Positions 1 to 8,304 of a stretch of DNA of 64,000 nucleotides are shown one piece after another; the stretch's first letter is position 1, and each line of letters begins with the position of its first letter. The stretch is from NCBI RefSeq assembly GCF_024758505.1, contig NZ_CP077970.1, positions 4,030,001-4,094,000 on the forward strand, in the 5' to 3' direction. Source of the stretch: Bradyrhizobium arachidis (GTDB taxonomy: Bacteria; Pseudomonadota; Alphaproteobacteria; Rhizobiales; Xanthobacteraceae). Under the pieces are notes generated by a model. The model was given only the letters and a program-made list of their open reading frames with translations. It had not been told where the DNA came from and did not search any database. The position numbers and the translations under genes are program-made.

Positions 1-914
1 TCGGGCGAGTAGCGGTAGTACGCCGTCACTCGGTTCGCCTCGGCCACGCCGCGATCCGCGGGGATGAGCGACTTTTGCAGCTCTACGGGCAGAATTTCGG
101 TCGCGATCTGATGCGAGGTGACTGGGACGAGACGCCGCTTGAGCCAGGGCGTTGCCGCGCCGGTGTAACCGTTGGTCGCAATCACGACGCGCTTTGCGCG
201 AATCTCCCCTCGGCCGGTCGCGATGCGGTAGCCGGCGCCCGCAGGCGCGATCGACGTGACCGGCGCATGGCAGACCAGTTTCGCCCCGGCGCCGAGGGAA
301 GCTGTGAGCAACCCGCCGAAGAACTTTGCGGGATGCAGATGTCCTGCGCCGTTGATCAGCGCGCCGCCGACATAGACCTCGCTCGCAAGCTCGCTGCGCA
401 ACTCGCCGCGATCCAGCATGCGCACGTCGCTGTCGGTATGCGCATTGAGCCTGGCGATCCGCCCCTCCCAGGTGCGGACCTGCACGGCGGTCCAGGCGGC
501 GGCGATGCGGCCGTTGCGGCGGTAGTCGCAATCGATGCCGTGTCGCGCGATCAGCGTCTCGAGGAAGCGGTAGCCGGCCGCCGCCTCGCGCAGCCTGTCC
601 TCGATCGCGGTGTTGGCGGCCACTGCGCTGACGCGCTTGGACATGCTCTTGCCGACATTGACGCCGCCGGTGACCTGGCCGCCGCTCAGCGTGCTGGCGC
701 CGATGCCGGGAAGCTCGGCCTCCAGGACGACGACCTCGGTGCCGTGCGCGGCGAGTTCGAGGGCGCAGGATATGCCGGCATAGCCGGCGCCGATGATTGC
801 GACATCGGTCTCACGGGGCAGGCTGCCGGCGCCGGCGTCGTTCGGACGCCAGCCGTCCCACCAATAGGGTGTCTCGGAGAAATCCGTAGCGAATATGGAG
901 GATTGAGCCGTCAT
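1..914 (-). CDS. FAD-dependent amine/amino-acid oxidase (DAO family), C-terminus beyond window
   Basis: Reading the minus strand from an ATG at 914 gives an open frame to the window edge, about 304 residues, so the C-terminal part is missing. The N-terminus carries a YWWDGW segment and, at about residue 40, a dinucleotide-binding VAIIGAGYAGIS motif (GxGxxG) followed by the acidic end of strand 2 (VVLEAE). A GASTLSGGQV stretch follows, as in PuuB-like oxidases that deaminate amines at the expense of oxygen with FAD. It begins 11 bases after the stop of the broken MFS gene and is probably co-transcribed with it from the IclR-controlled intergenic region near 1700. The substrate cannot be told from sequence; two more oxidases of this superfamily lie at 2700 and 13271. 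The family call is firm, the substrate is open. Confidence 0.85.
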   Translation of the reverse strand, partial: MTAQSSIFATDFSETPYWWDGWRPNDAGAGSLPRETDVAIIGAGYAGISCALELAAHGTEVVVLEAELPGIGASTLSGGQVTGGVNVGKSMSKRVSAVAANTAIEDRLREAAAGYRFLETLIARHGIDCDYRRNGRIAAAWTAVQVRTWEGRIARLNAHTDSDVRMLDRGELRSELASEVYVGGALINGAGHLHPAKFFGGLLTASLGAGAKLVCHAPVTSIAPAGAGYRIATGRGEIRAKRVVIATNGYTGAATPWLKRRLVPVTSHQIATEILPVELQKSLIPADRGVAEANRVTAYYRYSP

Positions 915-925
915 CGTTCCGGGGC

Positions 926-1680
926 CTACGATACGGGATCGGCAACGGCCGCAGCGGGGCCGGCGAAATAGGGCGCGGTCCCGCCGAACAGAGCGGTGCC
1001 GGTGTTGTAGGCGATCCCGCTCGCGGTCACGCGCATCTCGCGCGGGAACATGTCGGCGAGGCCGATCGTCATGCCGCTGGTGATCAGCGGATAGACCAGC
1101 ACTGGGATGACGGGGGCCGCGATCGCGCTCGCTGGGGTGGCGAAGCTTGCGACATAGAAGGAGAGGAACATCGCGGGGATCACGAGGATGCAGCCGGCGA
1201 GCAGCGTCGGCCGGCGTCCCACGGTGTCGTTGACCCACCCGTAGGTGACGGTGGTTGCTATCAGCACCATCTGGGCGATGAAGATCGCCAGCGACGCATG
1301 TGTCTCGTCGATCTTCACGGAGTTCGTGAGATAGGTCGCGAGGAAGCCGAGCACGAGATAGTTCGACAACGTGTGGCTCATGTGCCGCTCACCGAGACGA
1401 AGAGGGCGGTACGGCGCCCCAGGCGATCACCCACGCGTCCCATCACGATGCCGCCGAGCGGCCGGATCAGGAAGCTCGATGCGTAGATCATCATCGTTTG
1501 CAGCAAGGCGACGGTCGGATTGCCGGGCGGGAAGAATGTCGTGGAGATCACCTTCGCCAGCAGGCCGAAGATCGCGAAATCCAAGAAGTCGATGAGATTG
1601 CCGGCCACGGCGCCGGAGATCGCCTTCAGCTGGAGGCGGCGGGTGAGTGAGCCGGGGACCGTCGCTCCATCTCGGGTCAA
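926..1680 (-). pseudogene. MHS-type MFS transporter remnant, internally deleted and frameshifted
   Basis: Two abutting frames encode pieces of one major facilitator of the metabolite:H+ symporter type. The first piece (1680 down to 1378, 100 aa) has helices 1-2 and the motif A loop (GRVGDRLGRR), then stops. The second (1381 down to 926, 151 aa) starts at an overlapping ATGA and continues with what aligns to helix 7 (SNYLVLGFLATYLT) and the second motif A-like loop (VNDTVGRRPTL), ending after about helix 11. The helices between (about 3-6, some 170-180 residues in intact relatives of about 430 aa) are absent, and the C-terminus is also short. This is an internal deletion with a frame change rather than a simple point frameshift. 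Two separately translated half-proteins are possible but unlikely to transport. It precedes the oxidase at 914. Confidence 0.8.
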
Positions 1681-1779
1681 GGCCAGTACTCCTGTTGTTG
1701 GACCCGTCCGCTTGCGCGGACCATCGAGAACAAGCGCCGCATGTTTCTGTTGCCCGGCTCAGTAAAGCGTGCCACAATG

Positions 1780-1794
1780 TGGAACGTCGTTCCA
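1780..1794. promoter_or_regulatory. IclR-type operator palindrome
   Basis: TGGAACGTCGTTCCA is a perfect inverted repeat with 7-base arms around one central base. It matches the TGGAA-N5-TTCCA layout typical of IclR-family operators. It lies between the divergent MFS remnant (start 1680) and the iclR-type gene (start 1918), so it could control both directions. It also argues that the long in-frame extension upstream of 1918 is not coding. Confidence 0.6.
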
Positions 1795-1917
1795 TTTATG
1801 AGTAGCAAGGAAGCTGGAGGATGGCAAGCGCTGTCGGGAAAAGCCGGCCTTGTGCTATGGGCGGCGCTCGTGCCCTTTGCCGGGGGATGCCGCTCCGCAG
1901 AAATCGCGGTCAGAGTG

Positions 1918-2652
1918 ATGAAGAGCCTTTTGAAGAGCCTGGAAGTTCTGGAAGCCGTCGCGGAGATGCAGCCGGTCGGCGTGAGCGAGCTTGCGCGCCG
2001 CCTCGACCTGCCCAAAACCACCACGCAACGCATTCTGCAAACATTCGCGACGACCGGCTGGTTGCGTCCGGTCGGCGGGGAGGCGACGCGCTGGCAGATC
2101 GGCCATCGAGTGCTGCATCTTCAGGTGCCGGAGCTGCAAGGCGGCCAGCTTTATGTCGTGGCGCGCAAGCCGATGCAGGAGCTGCGCGATCAGGTGAACG
2201 AGACCGTGCATCTGTCGATCCTGGATGGGCTCGACGCCATGCTCCTGATCGATCGCGTGGACTGCACCCAGAACGTCAGGACCTTCAGTCCGATCGGCGA
2301 TCGATCGCCTATTCATGCAACCGCCATCGGCATGGCTGTGATGGCGCATCTCTCGCCCAACGAAATCGATGCCATCATCCGGCGGGGCCTGACGCGCTAT
2401 ACCGAGAACACGATCACGGACCCGGAGGCATTGCGCGCGGAGCTCGGTCGTGTGCGCGAGCGCGGCTACTCGCTGAACAATTGCTGCTATCGTCCCGCCG
2501 TCTGCGCGATCGGCGCCGCCATTCTCGATTCGCAGGGCCGGCCCGTCGGCGGTCTCTGCATCTCCATGCCTGCTTCTCGCAACATCAAGCACAACGAGAA
2601 GATCTGGGGAGGCATGGTCAACGCGACGGCGCGCAAGATCAGTGTCGGCTGA
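1918..2652 (+). CDS. IclR family transcriptional regulator
   Basis: The 244-residue protein begins MKSLLKSLEVLEAV, the usual start of the IclR winged-helix domain, with recognition helix region SELARRLDLPKTTTQRIL at about 21-38. The effector-binding domain follows (TVHLSILDGLDAMLLIDRV, later SPIHATAIGMAVMA and a C-terminal VGGLCISMP). An in-frame ATG at 1741 would give 303 aa, but the added residues do not resemble the family and would place the operator palindrome inside the gene, so 1918 is preferred; no strong ribosome site is seen before it. The length fits the family (about 250 aa). It probably controls the divergent transporter remnant and oxidase gene, and perhaps itself. Confidence 0.85.
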   Translation: MKSLLKSLEVLEAVAEMQPVGVSELARRLDLPKTTTQRILQTFATTGWLRPVGGEATRWQIGHRVLHLQVPELQGGQLYVVARKPMQELRDQVNETVHLSILDGLDAMLLIDRVDCTQNVRTFSPIGDRSPIHATAIGMAVMAHLSPNEIDAIIRRGLTRYTENTITDPEALRAELGRVRERGYSLNNCCYRPAVCAIGAAILDSQGRPVGGLCISMPASRNIKHNEKIWGGMVNATARKISVG

Positions 2653-2699
2653 ACTTGCGTTGCATGCCCTCGCAGCGACGTGCGCGTCAGCTTAGATAT

Positions 2700-4025
2700 C
2701 TAGAAGTCCGAGACCTTTCCGACCGCAAGTCCGGCAAAGCGGTCTGGCAGATAGGGTTTGGGATCGACGATCGGCGCGGTGTCAGTCACAAGATCCGCGA
2801 TGAGGTGCCCCGAGCCGGGGCCGATACCAAAGCCGTGGCCGCTGAAGCCCGCGGCCAATATCAATCCAGGCAGACCAGACGCCTCCCCGATGACCGGCAC
2901 GCCATCGGGCGTCGAGTCAATGTAGCCGCCCCATGCGGCGGTGATCTTCGTGTCCTTCAGCGCCGGCAACAATTCGAGCGCACGCCGATGCGTGAGCTCG
3001 ATCGTGTTCTGGTCGGGAGTGGGATCGAGAATGCGCATGCGCTCCATCGGCGTCGGTCCGTCCACGCGCCAACGCTGGAGCGTTTCATGTCCCGATCTCA
3101 CGCCTTCAAGACCACCAGGGAGCAGACTGCGCCACCGGCGCAAGAACATCGGCAAGAATTGTGGGGCAAAGCGCAACTGCTGCGCCGTCGGATCGATGCG
3201 GCCTCGGCCACTGATGGCGAGTGTGTAGCCGCCATCACCGCGTTTCGTCACCGAAACGGCGGAGGTGTGGAGCGCGTCCGGCAGGCCATTTGCATCGCCC
3301 GAGACGGCCAGAATGGACGATCGGATCGAAGCGAGCGGAAGGCGGATGCCGGCTTGATGGCAGAAGGACGAGGACCACGCGCCGCCTGCCAATATGGCGA
3401 CACGCGTGCGGATTGCGCCGCGCTCCGTCACGACTGCGCTCACGCGGCCGCCCTCGGTCTCCAGCCCGCGCGCCGTACACATCTGGTGTACGGTGCTCCC
3501 GCGCCTGAGCATCGCCCGTGCTACTGCCGGCGCAGCGTTGGCGGGATCGGCGGTGCCGTCGGTCGGCGAGAAGACACCGCCTTTCCAGGCACGTCCCGTC
3601 GCTGCGCCGCGCTGCGTTGCCGCGGTCGCATCGAGCATATGCGTGGTGACGCCGACCGTTCGTGCGAAGTCGCGCCAGCGCGCCCAGCCCTCGAGTTCAG
3701 CCTCGTCGTTGCTCAGGTACAGAAGGCCACAGCGGGAGAAACCGGTGCTCTCACCGCTTTCGGCGCAGAAGCTTTCCCAGAGGTCCAGGCTCTGGGTCGC
3801 CATCGGCAACTCGCGGGCATCGCGGTTCTGCTGGCGGCACCAGCCCCAGTTTCGGCTGGACTGCTCGGCTCCGATCCGCCCCTTCTCCACCAGCGCGACG
3901 CTGAGGCCTCGCAGGGTGAGATAGTAGGCCGCGAACACCCCGATGATGCCGCCTCCGATGACCACGGCATCGGCGCTGCGGGGAAGATCCGGCGTGGTCT
4001 CGATATGGCTCAGTGGCGCGGGCAT
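2700..4025 (-). CDS. FAD-dependent oxidoreductase (DAO family)
   Basis: This 441-residue protein has the FAD Rossmann motif VVIGGGIIG at about 21-29 and then VALVEKGRIGAEQSSRNWGWCRQQNRD, a signature of a subfamily of glycine/D-amino-acid oxidase-like dehydrogenases. The C-terminus has the DAO dinucleotide-closing pattern (YIDSTPDGVPVIGE and LILAAGFSGHGFGIGPGSG). It should oxidise an amine or amino acid with FAD in the cytoplasm. It is convergent with the IclR gene (2652) and divergent from the Lrp-type regulator (4261), with an Lrp-like palindrome between them, so that regulator probably governs it. There is no sign of damage. The exact substrate is unknown. Confidence 0.88.
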   Translation of the reverse strand: MPAPLSHIETTPDLPRSADAVVIGGGIIGVFAAYYLTLRGLSVALVEKGRIGAEQSSRNWGWCRQQNRDARELPMATQSLDLWESFCAESGESTGFSRCGLLYLSNDEAELEGWARWRDFARTVGVTTHMLDATAATQRGAATGRAWKGGVFSPTDGTADPANAAPAVARAMLRRGSTVHQMCTARGLETEGGRVSAVVTERGAIRTRVAILAGGAWSSSFCHQAGIRLPLASIRSSILAVSGDANGLPDALHTSAVSVTKRGDGGYTLAISGRGRIDPTAQQLRFAPQFLPMFLRRWRSLLPGGLEGVRSGHETLQRWRVDGPTPMERMRILDPTPDQNTIELTHRRALELLPALKDTKITAAWGGYIDSTPDGVPVIGEASGLPGLILAAGFSGHGFGIGPGSGHLIADLVTDTAPIVDPKPYLPDRFAGLAVGKVSDF

Positions 4026-4100
4026 CCTGGTTTCCTAGATTTCGATCGTCGCAGCGTAAGTCGCGCATCGGCGCGGGAGGCGCTGGATTCGATAGCGGCC

Positions 4101-4115
4101 CAGCATTTTATGCTG
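4101..4115. promoter_or_regulatory. Lrp-type binding box
   Basis: CAGCATTTTATGCTG is an inverted repeat with 6-base arms that agrees with the E. coli Lrp consensus YAGHAWATTWTDCTR at 14 of 15 positions. It lies in the divergent gap between the oxidase at 2700-4025 and the Lrp/AsnC gene at 4261, the place expected for an autoregulated feast/famine-type switch. Confidence 0.6.
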
Positions 4116-4260
4116 TATCGTCACTGCACGACAAAACTGCCTTCTACGCGAAGGATATGACATCAGTGGTGGACGACAGGTGCAGGTTGAGTGAGCTTTC
4201 GGTTCATTGCGCCAAATTTTCTGCTGCGCCTTCCGGCGTGTCCCCAATGGAGAGTCACCA

Positions 4261-4737
4261 ATGAAGCTGGATCGGATCGACATCAAGATCCTGCACGAAC
4301 TCCAGAAGAATGGTCGCATCACCAATGTCGAGCTCGCCGAGCTGGTGAACCTGTCGCCCAGCCCGTGTCTCATGCGTGTGAAGAGACTGCAGGCCGAGGG
4401 ATATATCGAGGGTTACGCGGCCCAGATCAACGTGCGCAAGCTCGGACAGACGCTGACCGTGTTCACCGAGGTGACGTTGAAGAACCATCGGCAGATCGAC
4501 TTCGCCCGTTTCCTGTCGGCGGTCGACAAGGTCGACCAGCTGATCGAATGCCATCTGGTCTCGGGAGGTTACGATTACATGCTGAAGTTCGTCACCGCCA
4601 GCATCGGCGAGTACCAGACGATCATGGAGCGTCTGACGGACATGGATATCGGCATCGACAAATACTTCAGCTTCGTCGTCCTCAAGTCGCCGATCGTGCG
4701 CTCGCAGATGCCGCTGACCAGTCTGTTTCCGGCTTGA
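4261..4737 (+). CDS. Lrp/AsnC family transcriptional regulator
   Basis: The protein has 158 residues. The N-terminal helix-turn-helix begins MKLDRIDIKILHELQKNGRITNVELAELVNLSPSPCLMRVKRLQ, the standard Lrp/AsnC form, and a RAM ligand-sensing domain follows (TVFTEVTLKN ... VIECHLVSGGYDYMLKF type pattern, here LIECHLVSGGYDYMLKF). The ATG at 4261 is preferred over an upstream in-frame start at 4207, because a GGAGAG ribosome site ends 6 bases before it and the HTH starts there. It is divergent from the oxidase gene and convergent with the ABC-transporter operon. It probably senses an amino acid and activates the local oxidase or transporter. Confidence 0.92.
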   Translation: MKLDRIDIKILHELQKNGRITNVELAELVNLSPSPCLMRVKRLQAEGYIEGYAAQINVRKLGQTLTVFTEVTLKNHRQIDFARFLSAVDKVDQLIECHLVSGGYDYMLKFVTASIGEYQTIMERLTDMDIGIDKYFSFVVLKSPIVRSQMPLTSLFPA

Positions 4738-4758
4738 TTGGTCGCTCATCAGCCGCTT

Positions 4759-6420
4759 CTACTGATGGCTATAGGTGCGCACCTCTTCGGCGTTCTGTTT
4801 CAGATTGTCGAGCCAGTCGGGATCGAGCTTGGGGACCGAAGAGAACAGCAGCCGCGTATAAGGGTGCTGTGGTGCCGCAAGCCGGGCCGACGTGATCTGC
4901 TCGACCTTCTGACCGCGATACATCACGATGATCTCGTCGCAGATCGCCTCGACGACTGATAGGTCGTGGCTGATGAAGATGTAGGAAATCCCGAGCTCGC
5001 GCTGCAGCTCCTTGAGAAGCTCGACCACAGCGGCCGCGACGACCGTATCGAGCGCCGACGTGATTTCATCGCACAGGATGAGCGTTGGCTCGGCGGCGAG
5101 CGCGCGGGCAAAGTTCACGCGTTGCTTCTGGCCGCCTGACAGCTCCGCTGGCAATCGATGGCGCACGGATTTGGGCAGCCGAACCAGATCGAGTAGCTCG
5201 CCGATGCGCGCATCGCAGGCCTTGCCCCTCATGCCGTGGTAGAAGGTGAGGGGGCGACTCAGGATGTCTTCCACCGACTTCGCCGGATTGAGCGCGGTGT
5301 CCGCGTGTTGGAACACGATCTGGATCTCACGGAGTTCGTTGCGGGTGCGATTGCGGCCTGCCTTGCCCAATTCGCGCCCGTTGAAGATGATGTCGCCGGC
5401 ATGAGCGGGCAGGATGCCGGCGATCGCCCGCGCCAGGGTCGACTTGCCGCAGCCGGACTCGCCGATGATGCCGAGATTCCGTCCTCGATCGAGCTTGAGG
5501 CTGACCGCCTGTACGGCCTTGATCAGCGGCTGTCCGTCGCGCGAGCGAGGGCCGTAGCCGACCGTCAGGTTGTCGACCTGAAGCAACGGATGCTCCATCA
5601 CGTCCTCGCCTTCAGGCTCCCGCTGCTGCGTCTTCGGCCTGAACGCAGCCAGCAGCTGCCTTGTATAGGGGTGCTGAGCGTGCTCGAGAATGTCGTTGGT
5701 CGTCCCTGTTTCCTGGACCGTGCCGTCCTTGAGAACGACGATGCGGTCGGCGATCTGGGCGACCACGGCGAGATCATGCGAGACATAGACGCCGGCGATG
5801 CTGTGCTGCGCCGTGACGGATTTGAATGCCCGCAACACCTCCACTTGCGTGGTGACATCGAGCGCTGTGGTGGGCTCGTCAAAGATGACGACCTTCGGCT
5901 GGCCGATCAGGGCCATCGCAGCGGCCAGGCGCTGCAACTGACCGCCCGAGACCTGGTGCGGATAGCGGTTGCCGATCGTTTCGGGCTCCGGCAGCGACAG
6001 GGCCTTGAACAGTGAAAGCGCTTTCGCCTGTGCCTCGGCCACCGGCATGAACTTGTGGATCCGCGCCACCTCGATGACCTGATCCATGATGGTGAGCGCA
6101 GGGTTGAAGGCAGCCGCGGCGCTTTGCGGGACGTAGGCGACGCTGGTCCCGCGTATGCCGGCACGTTGCGCTTCCGAAAGCTTCACCATATCGACGCCGG
6201 CGACCCGCACCTCGCCGCCAGTGATGGCGCAGCCTTGCCGGGCGTAGCCCATCAGCGTCATGGCAATCGTGGTCTTGCCCGAGCCGCTCTCGCCGATGAG
6301 GGCGACGATCTCGCCTTGGGCGATGTCGAGGCTGACACCCTTGATGATCTCGACCCGCCTGCCGGCGTCGGTCGTTGCCTCAACCCTCAGATTGCGGATC
6401 TCGACGAGGTTTCCCGTCAT
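4759..6420 (-). CDS. Dipeptide/oligopeptide-type ABC transporter ATPase with two fused nucleotide-binding domains
   Basis: The 553-residue protein is a DppD-DppF style fusion. Domain 1 has Walker A GESGSGKT at 43-50, signature VSGGQLQR and Walker B VVIFDEP. Domain 2 has Walker A GESGCGKS (about 320), signature LSGGQKQR (about 428) and Walker B LILCDE. Each is followed by the PYTRQLL/PYTRLLF segment typical of this ABC class. The frame stays open upstream as far as 7083, but that part is antisense-like to the permease frame; the ATG at 6420 overlaps the permease stop as ATGA and begins the protein at the expected place. It powers the importer formed with the permeases at 6417 and 7268 and the binding protein at 8305. 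Confidence 0.92.
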   Translation of the reverse strand: MTGNLVEIRNLRVEATTDAGRRVEIIKGVSLDIAQGEIVALIGESGSGKTTIAMTLMGYARQGCAITGGEVRVAGVDMVKLSEAQRAGIRGTSVAYVPQSAAAAFNPALTIMDQVIEVARIHKFMPVAEAQAKALSLFKALSLPEPETIGNRYPHQVSGGQLQRLAAAMALIGQPKVVIFDEPTTALDVTTQVEVLRAFKSVTAQHSIAGVYVSHDLAVVAQIADRIVVLKDGTVQETGTTNDILEHAQHPYTRQLLAAFRPKTQQREPEGEDVMEHPLLQVDNLTVGYGPRSRDGQPLIKAVQAVSLKLDRGRNLGIIGESGCGKSTLARAIAGILPAHAGDIIFNGRELGKAGRNRTRNELREIQIVFQHADTALNPAKSVEDILSRPLTFYHGMRGKACDARIGELLDLVRLPKSVRHRLPAELSGGQKQRVNFARALAAEPTLILCDEITSALDTVVAAAVVELLKELQRELGISYIFISHDLSVVEAICDEIIVMYRGQKVEQITSARLAAPQHPYTRLLFSSVPKLDPDWLDNLKQNAEEVRTYSHQ

Positions 6421-7271
6421 TCGGCGCTCCGGTCGCGGATCCTGCTCGGCAAATTGTCGATCAGAAGGTTGACGCTGATGGTGAGGCTGGCGATGGCGAG
6501 CGAAGGGAAGACCACTGCCGGTGCGCCAAAGGCCAGGCCGCCGATGTTTTCGCGAACCAGCGCTCCCCAGTCGGCGTAGGGCGGCTGCACGCCGAGTCCG
6601 AGAAAGGACAGGCCGGATAGCAGCAGCACGATGAAGACGAAGCGCAGGCCGAGATCGGCAAGCACGGGACCAAGAATGTTGGGAAGAATCTCCGAGGCGA
6701 TCAGATAGGGCAGGCGTTCGCCCCTGATACGGGCGACCACCATGAAGTCCATCGTGTTGACGTTGACAGCCAGAGCGCGGGCGAAGCGATAGGCGCCTGG
6801 CGTGTAGATCACCGACAGCGTCCCGATCAGCGCCGGGATCGACGAGCCGACCGCGGCGACCACGACGAGGCCGAACAGCTTGCTGGGTATGGAGTTGAGC
6901 GCATCGAGAAAGCGGCTCAGCATGCTGTCGAACCATCCTCCGGCGACTGCCGCGGTCATGCCGAGCGCGACGCCGGTGAAGCAGGCGATGGAGACGGCGG
7001 CGAGAGAGATGCCGAGCGTGTAGCGCGCACCCATCAGGATGCGCGAGAAGATATCCCGGCCAAGATAATCGGAACCGAACCACAGTTCGCGGCTCATAGG
7101 CCCGAAATAGTCGGTGTCGACGATTTCGCCGACAGAATGCGGGATGATGTTCGGGGCGAAAAGGGCGACGCCGGCCCAGAGAAGGATGATGCCGAGGGCC
7201 GACAGGCCCACGAGATTGAAGCGATAGCCGAGCCGCATGCCGAGTCGTCCTGACGATGCCGGTTTCGTCAT
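6417..7271 (-). CDS. ABC transporter permease (DppC/OppC-like)
   Basis: This 284-residue membrane protein has an N-terminal cytoplasmic stretch, a first helix (LVGLSALGIILLWAGVALFAP), the LWFGSDYLGRDIFSRILMGAR segment that marks DppC-type permeases, and the EAA-like coupling loop near VARIRGERLPYLIASEILPN. It ends with helices LSGLSFLGLGVQPPYADWGALV. The start at 7271 overlaps the stop of the preceding permease as ATGA, and its own stop overlaps the start of the ATPase in the same way, so translation is probably coupled. A longer in-frame reading from 7355 lies inside the upstream gene and is rejected. Confidence 0.92.
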   Translation of the reverse strand: MTKPASSGRLGMRLGYRFNLVGLSALGIILLWAGVALFAPNIIPHSVGEIVDTDYFGPMSRELWFGSDYLGRDIFSRILMGARYTLGISLAAVSIACFTGVALGMTAAVAGGWFDSMLSRFLDALNSIPSKLFGLVVVAAVGSSIPALIGTLSVIYTPGAYRFARALAVNVNTMDFMVVARIRGERLPYLIASEILPNILGPVLADLGLRFVFIVLLLSGLSFLGLGVQPPYADWGALVRENIGGLAFGAPAVVFPSLAIASLTISVNLLIDNLPSRIRDRSAE

Positions 7272-8218
7272 CGCAGCCTCGGATTGGACAGCACGGCGAT
7301 GATGTCGGCAGCCGTGATCAGGGTCAGATAACCCAGGCAGAAGATCATCGCGCATGTCTGGATCAGCGGCAGGTCACGGGTCGAAACGGCATCGACCATC
7401 AGCTTTGCGACGCCGGGATAGTTGAAGATGGTCTCCACGATGATCACGCCGCCGAGCAGATAGGACAGCGAGAGCGCGACCGCATTGACGATGGGACCGA
7501 GCGCATTGGGCAGTGCGTGTCGCAGCACGATCCGGGGGCGCGAGGCGCCCTTGAGGAGCGCCATCTCGACATAGGGCGTATTCAATGTCTCGACCACGGC
7601 GGCACGGGTCATGCGGATCATCTGGGCCGAAACGCCGAATGTGAGTGTCATGACCGGCATGGCGTAGATCCGCAACAGGTCAGAGAACGACTTGACCTCG
7701 TTGGTGAGGGAGAGGGCCGGCAGCCATTTGAGGTAGACTGCGAAGAGCAGCACCGCCAGCGTCGCGATCATGAATTCCGGCACCGAGATGATGCCGATGG
7801 TCCCGACGGTCACGATGCGGTCGTACGGCGTGCCGCGCCACATCGCGGCGGTGATGCCGAGCGTCAGCGCGAGCGGCACCGCGATCGAGGCGGTCAAACC
7901 CGCGAGCTTCATCGTGTTGACAAACCGCCCGCGTATCAGATCGGCGACCGGGACGTTATTCGCATAGGACCTGCCGAAATCGCCCTGGAAGAGGCCGGCT
8001 ATCCATCTCAGGAATCGAACGATCGCGGGATCATTGAGATGCATGGCCTTGCGCAGACCCTCGATGGCCTCGGGCGTTGCGGACTGCCCGAGCAGGATCG
8101 TGGCGGTATCGCCGGGCAAGAGCGCGGTGGCAAAGAAGACGGCAAACGAGACGATCACGAGTGTGATCATGGCGATGAGAAGCCGGCTCACCACAAGCGA
8201 CGCAACTTGCTTTTTCAC
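7268..8218 (-). CDS. ABC transporter permease (DppB/OppB-like)
   Basis: The 316-residue protein starts with a helix (VSRLLIAMITLVIVSFAVFFATALLPGD), the DppB-type N-terminus, and then LFQGDFGRSYANNVPVADLI. It has the coupling loop LLKGASRPRIVLRHALPNALGPIVNAVAL, where the permease contacts the ATPase, and terminal helices with YPGVAKLMVDAV. The start is GTG at 8218, preceded by GGGAG. It is the first of three overlapping genes downstream of the binding-protein gene and forms the translocation channel with the DppC-like subunit. Confidence 0.92.
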   Translation of the reverse strand: MKKQVASLVVSRLLIAMITLVIVSFAVFFATALLPGDTATILLGQSATPEAIEGLRKAMHLNDPAIVRFLRWIAGLFQGDFGRSYANNVPVADLIRGRFVNTMKLAGLTASIAVPLALTLGITAAMWRGTPYDRIVTVGTIGIISVPEFMIATLAVLLFAVYLKWLPALSLTNEVKSFSDLLRIYAMPVMTLTFGVSAQMIRMTRAAVVETLNTPYVEMALLKGASRPRIVLRHALPNALGPIVNAVALSLSYLLGGVIIVETIFNYPGVAKLMVDAVSTRDLPLIQTCAMIFCLGYLTLITAADIIAVLSNPRLR

Positions 8219-8304
8219 AATCGGGCTCCCGCACCACGCCGGTCATTTTCTTCGGCTCGGGCTCCAATATCAGGACCCCGAGCCGTGACCTCGCCATGCG
8301 CCGG

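Noticed and set aside
75..971. Plus-strand open frame of 298 codons
   Set aside because: It is antisense to the edge-truncated FAD oxidase, which has clear motifs on the minus strand; the plus frame is only Ala/Arg/Gly-rich.
1821..4160. Plus-strand open frame of 779 codons
   Set aside because: It runs across the IclR gene in another frame and antisense to the oxidase at 2700-4025, with Arg/Ala-rich sequence typical of GC-rich shadows.
6421..7083. N-terminal extension of the ABC ATPase to 774 residues
   Set aside because: The added part lies inside the permease gene in another frame and has no family features; the ATGA junction at 6420 is the natural start.
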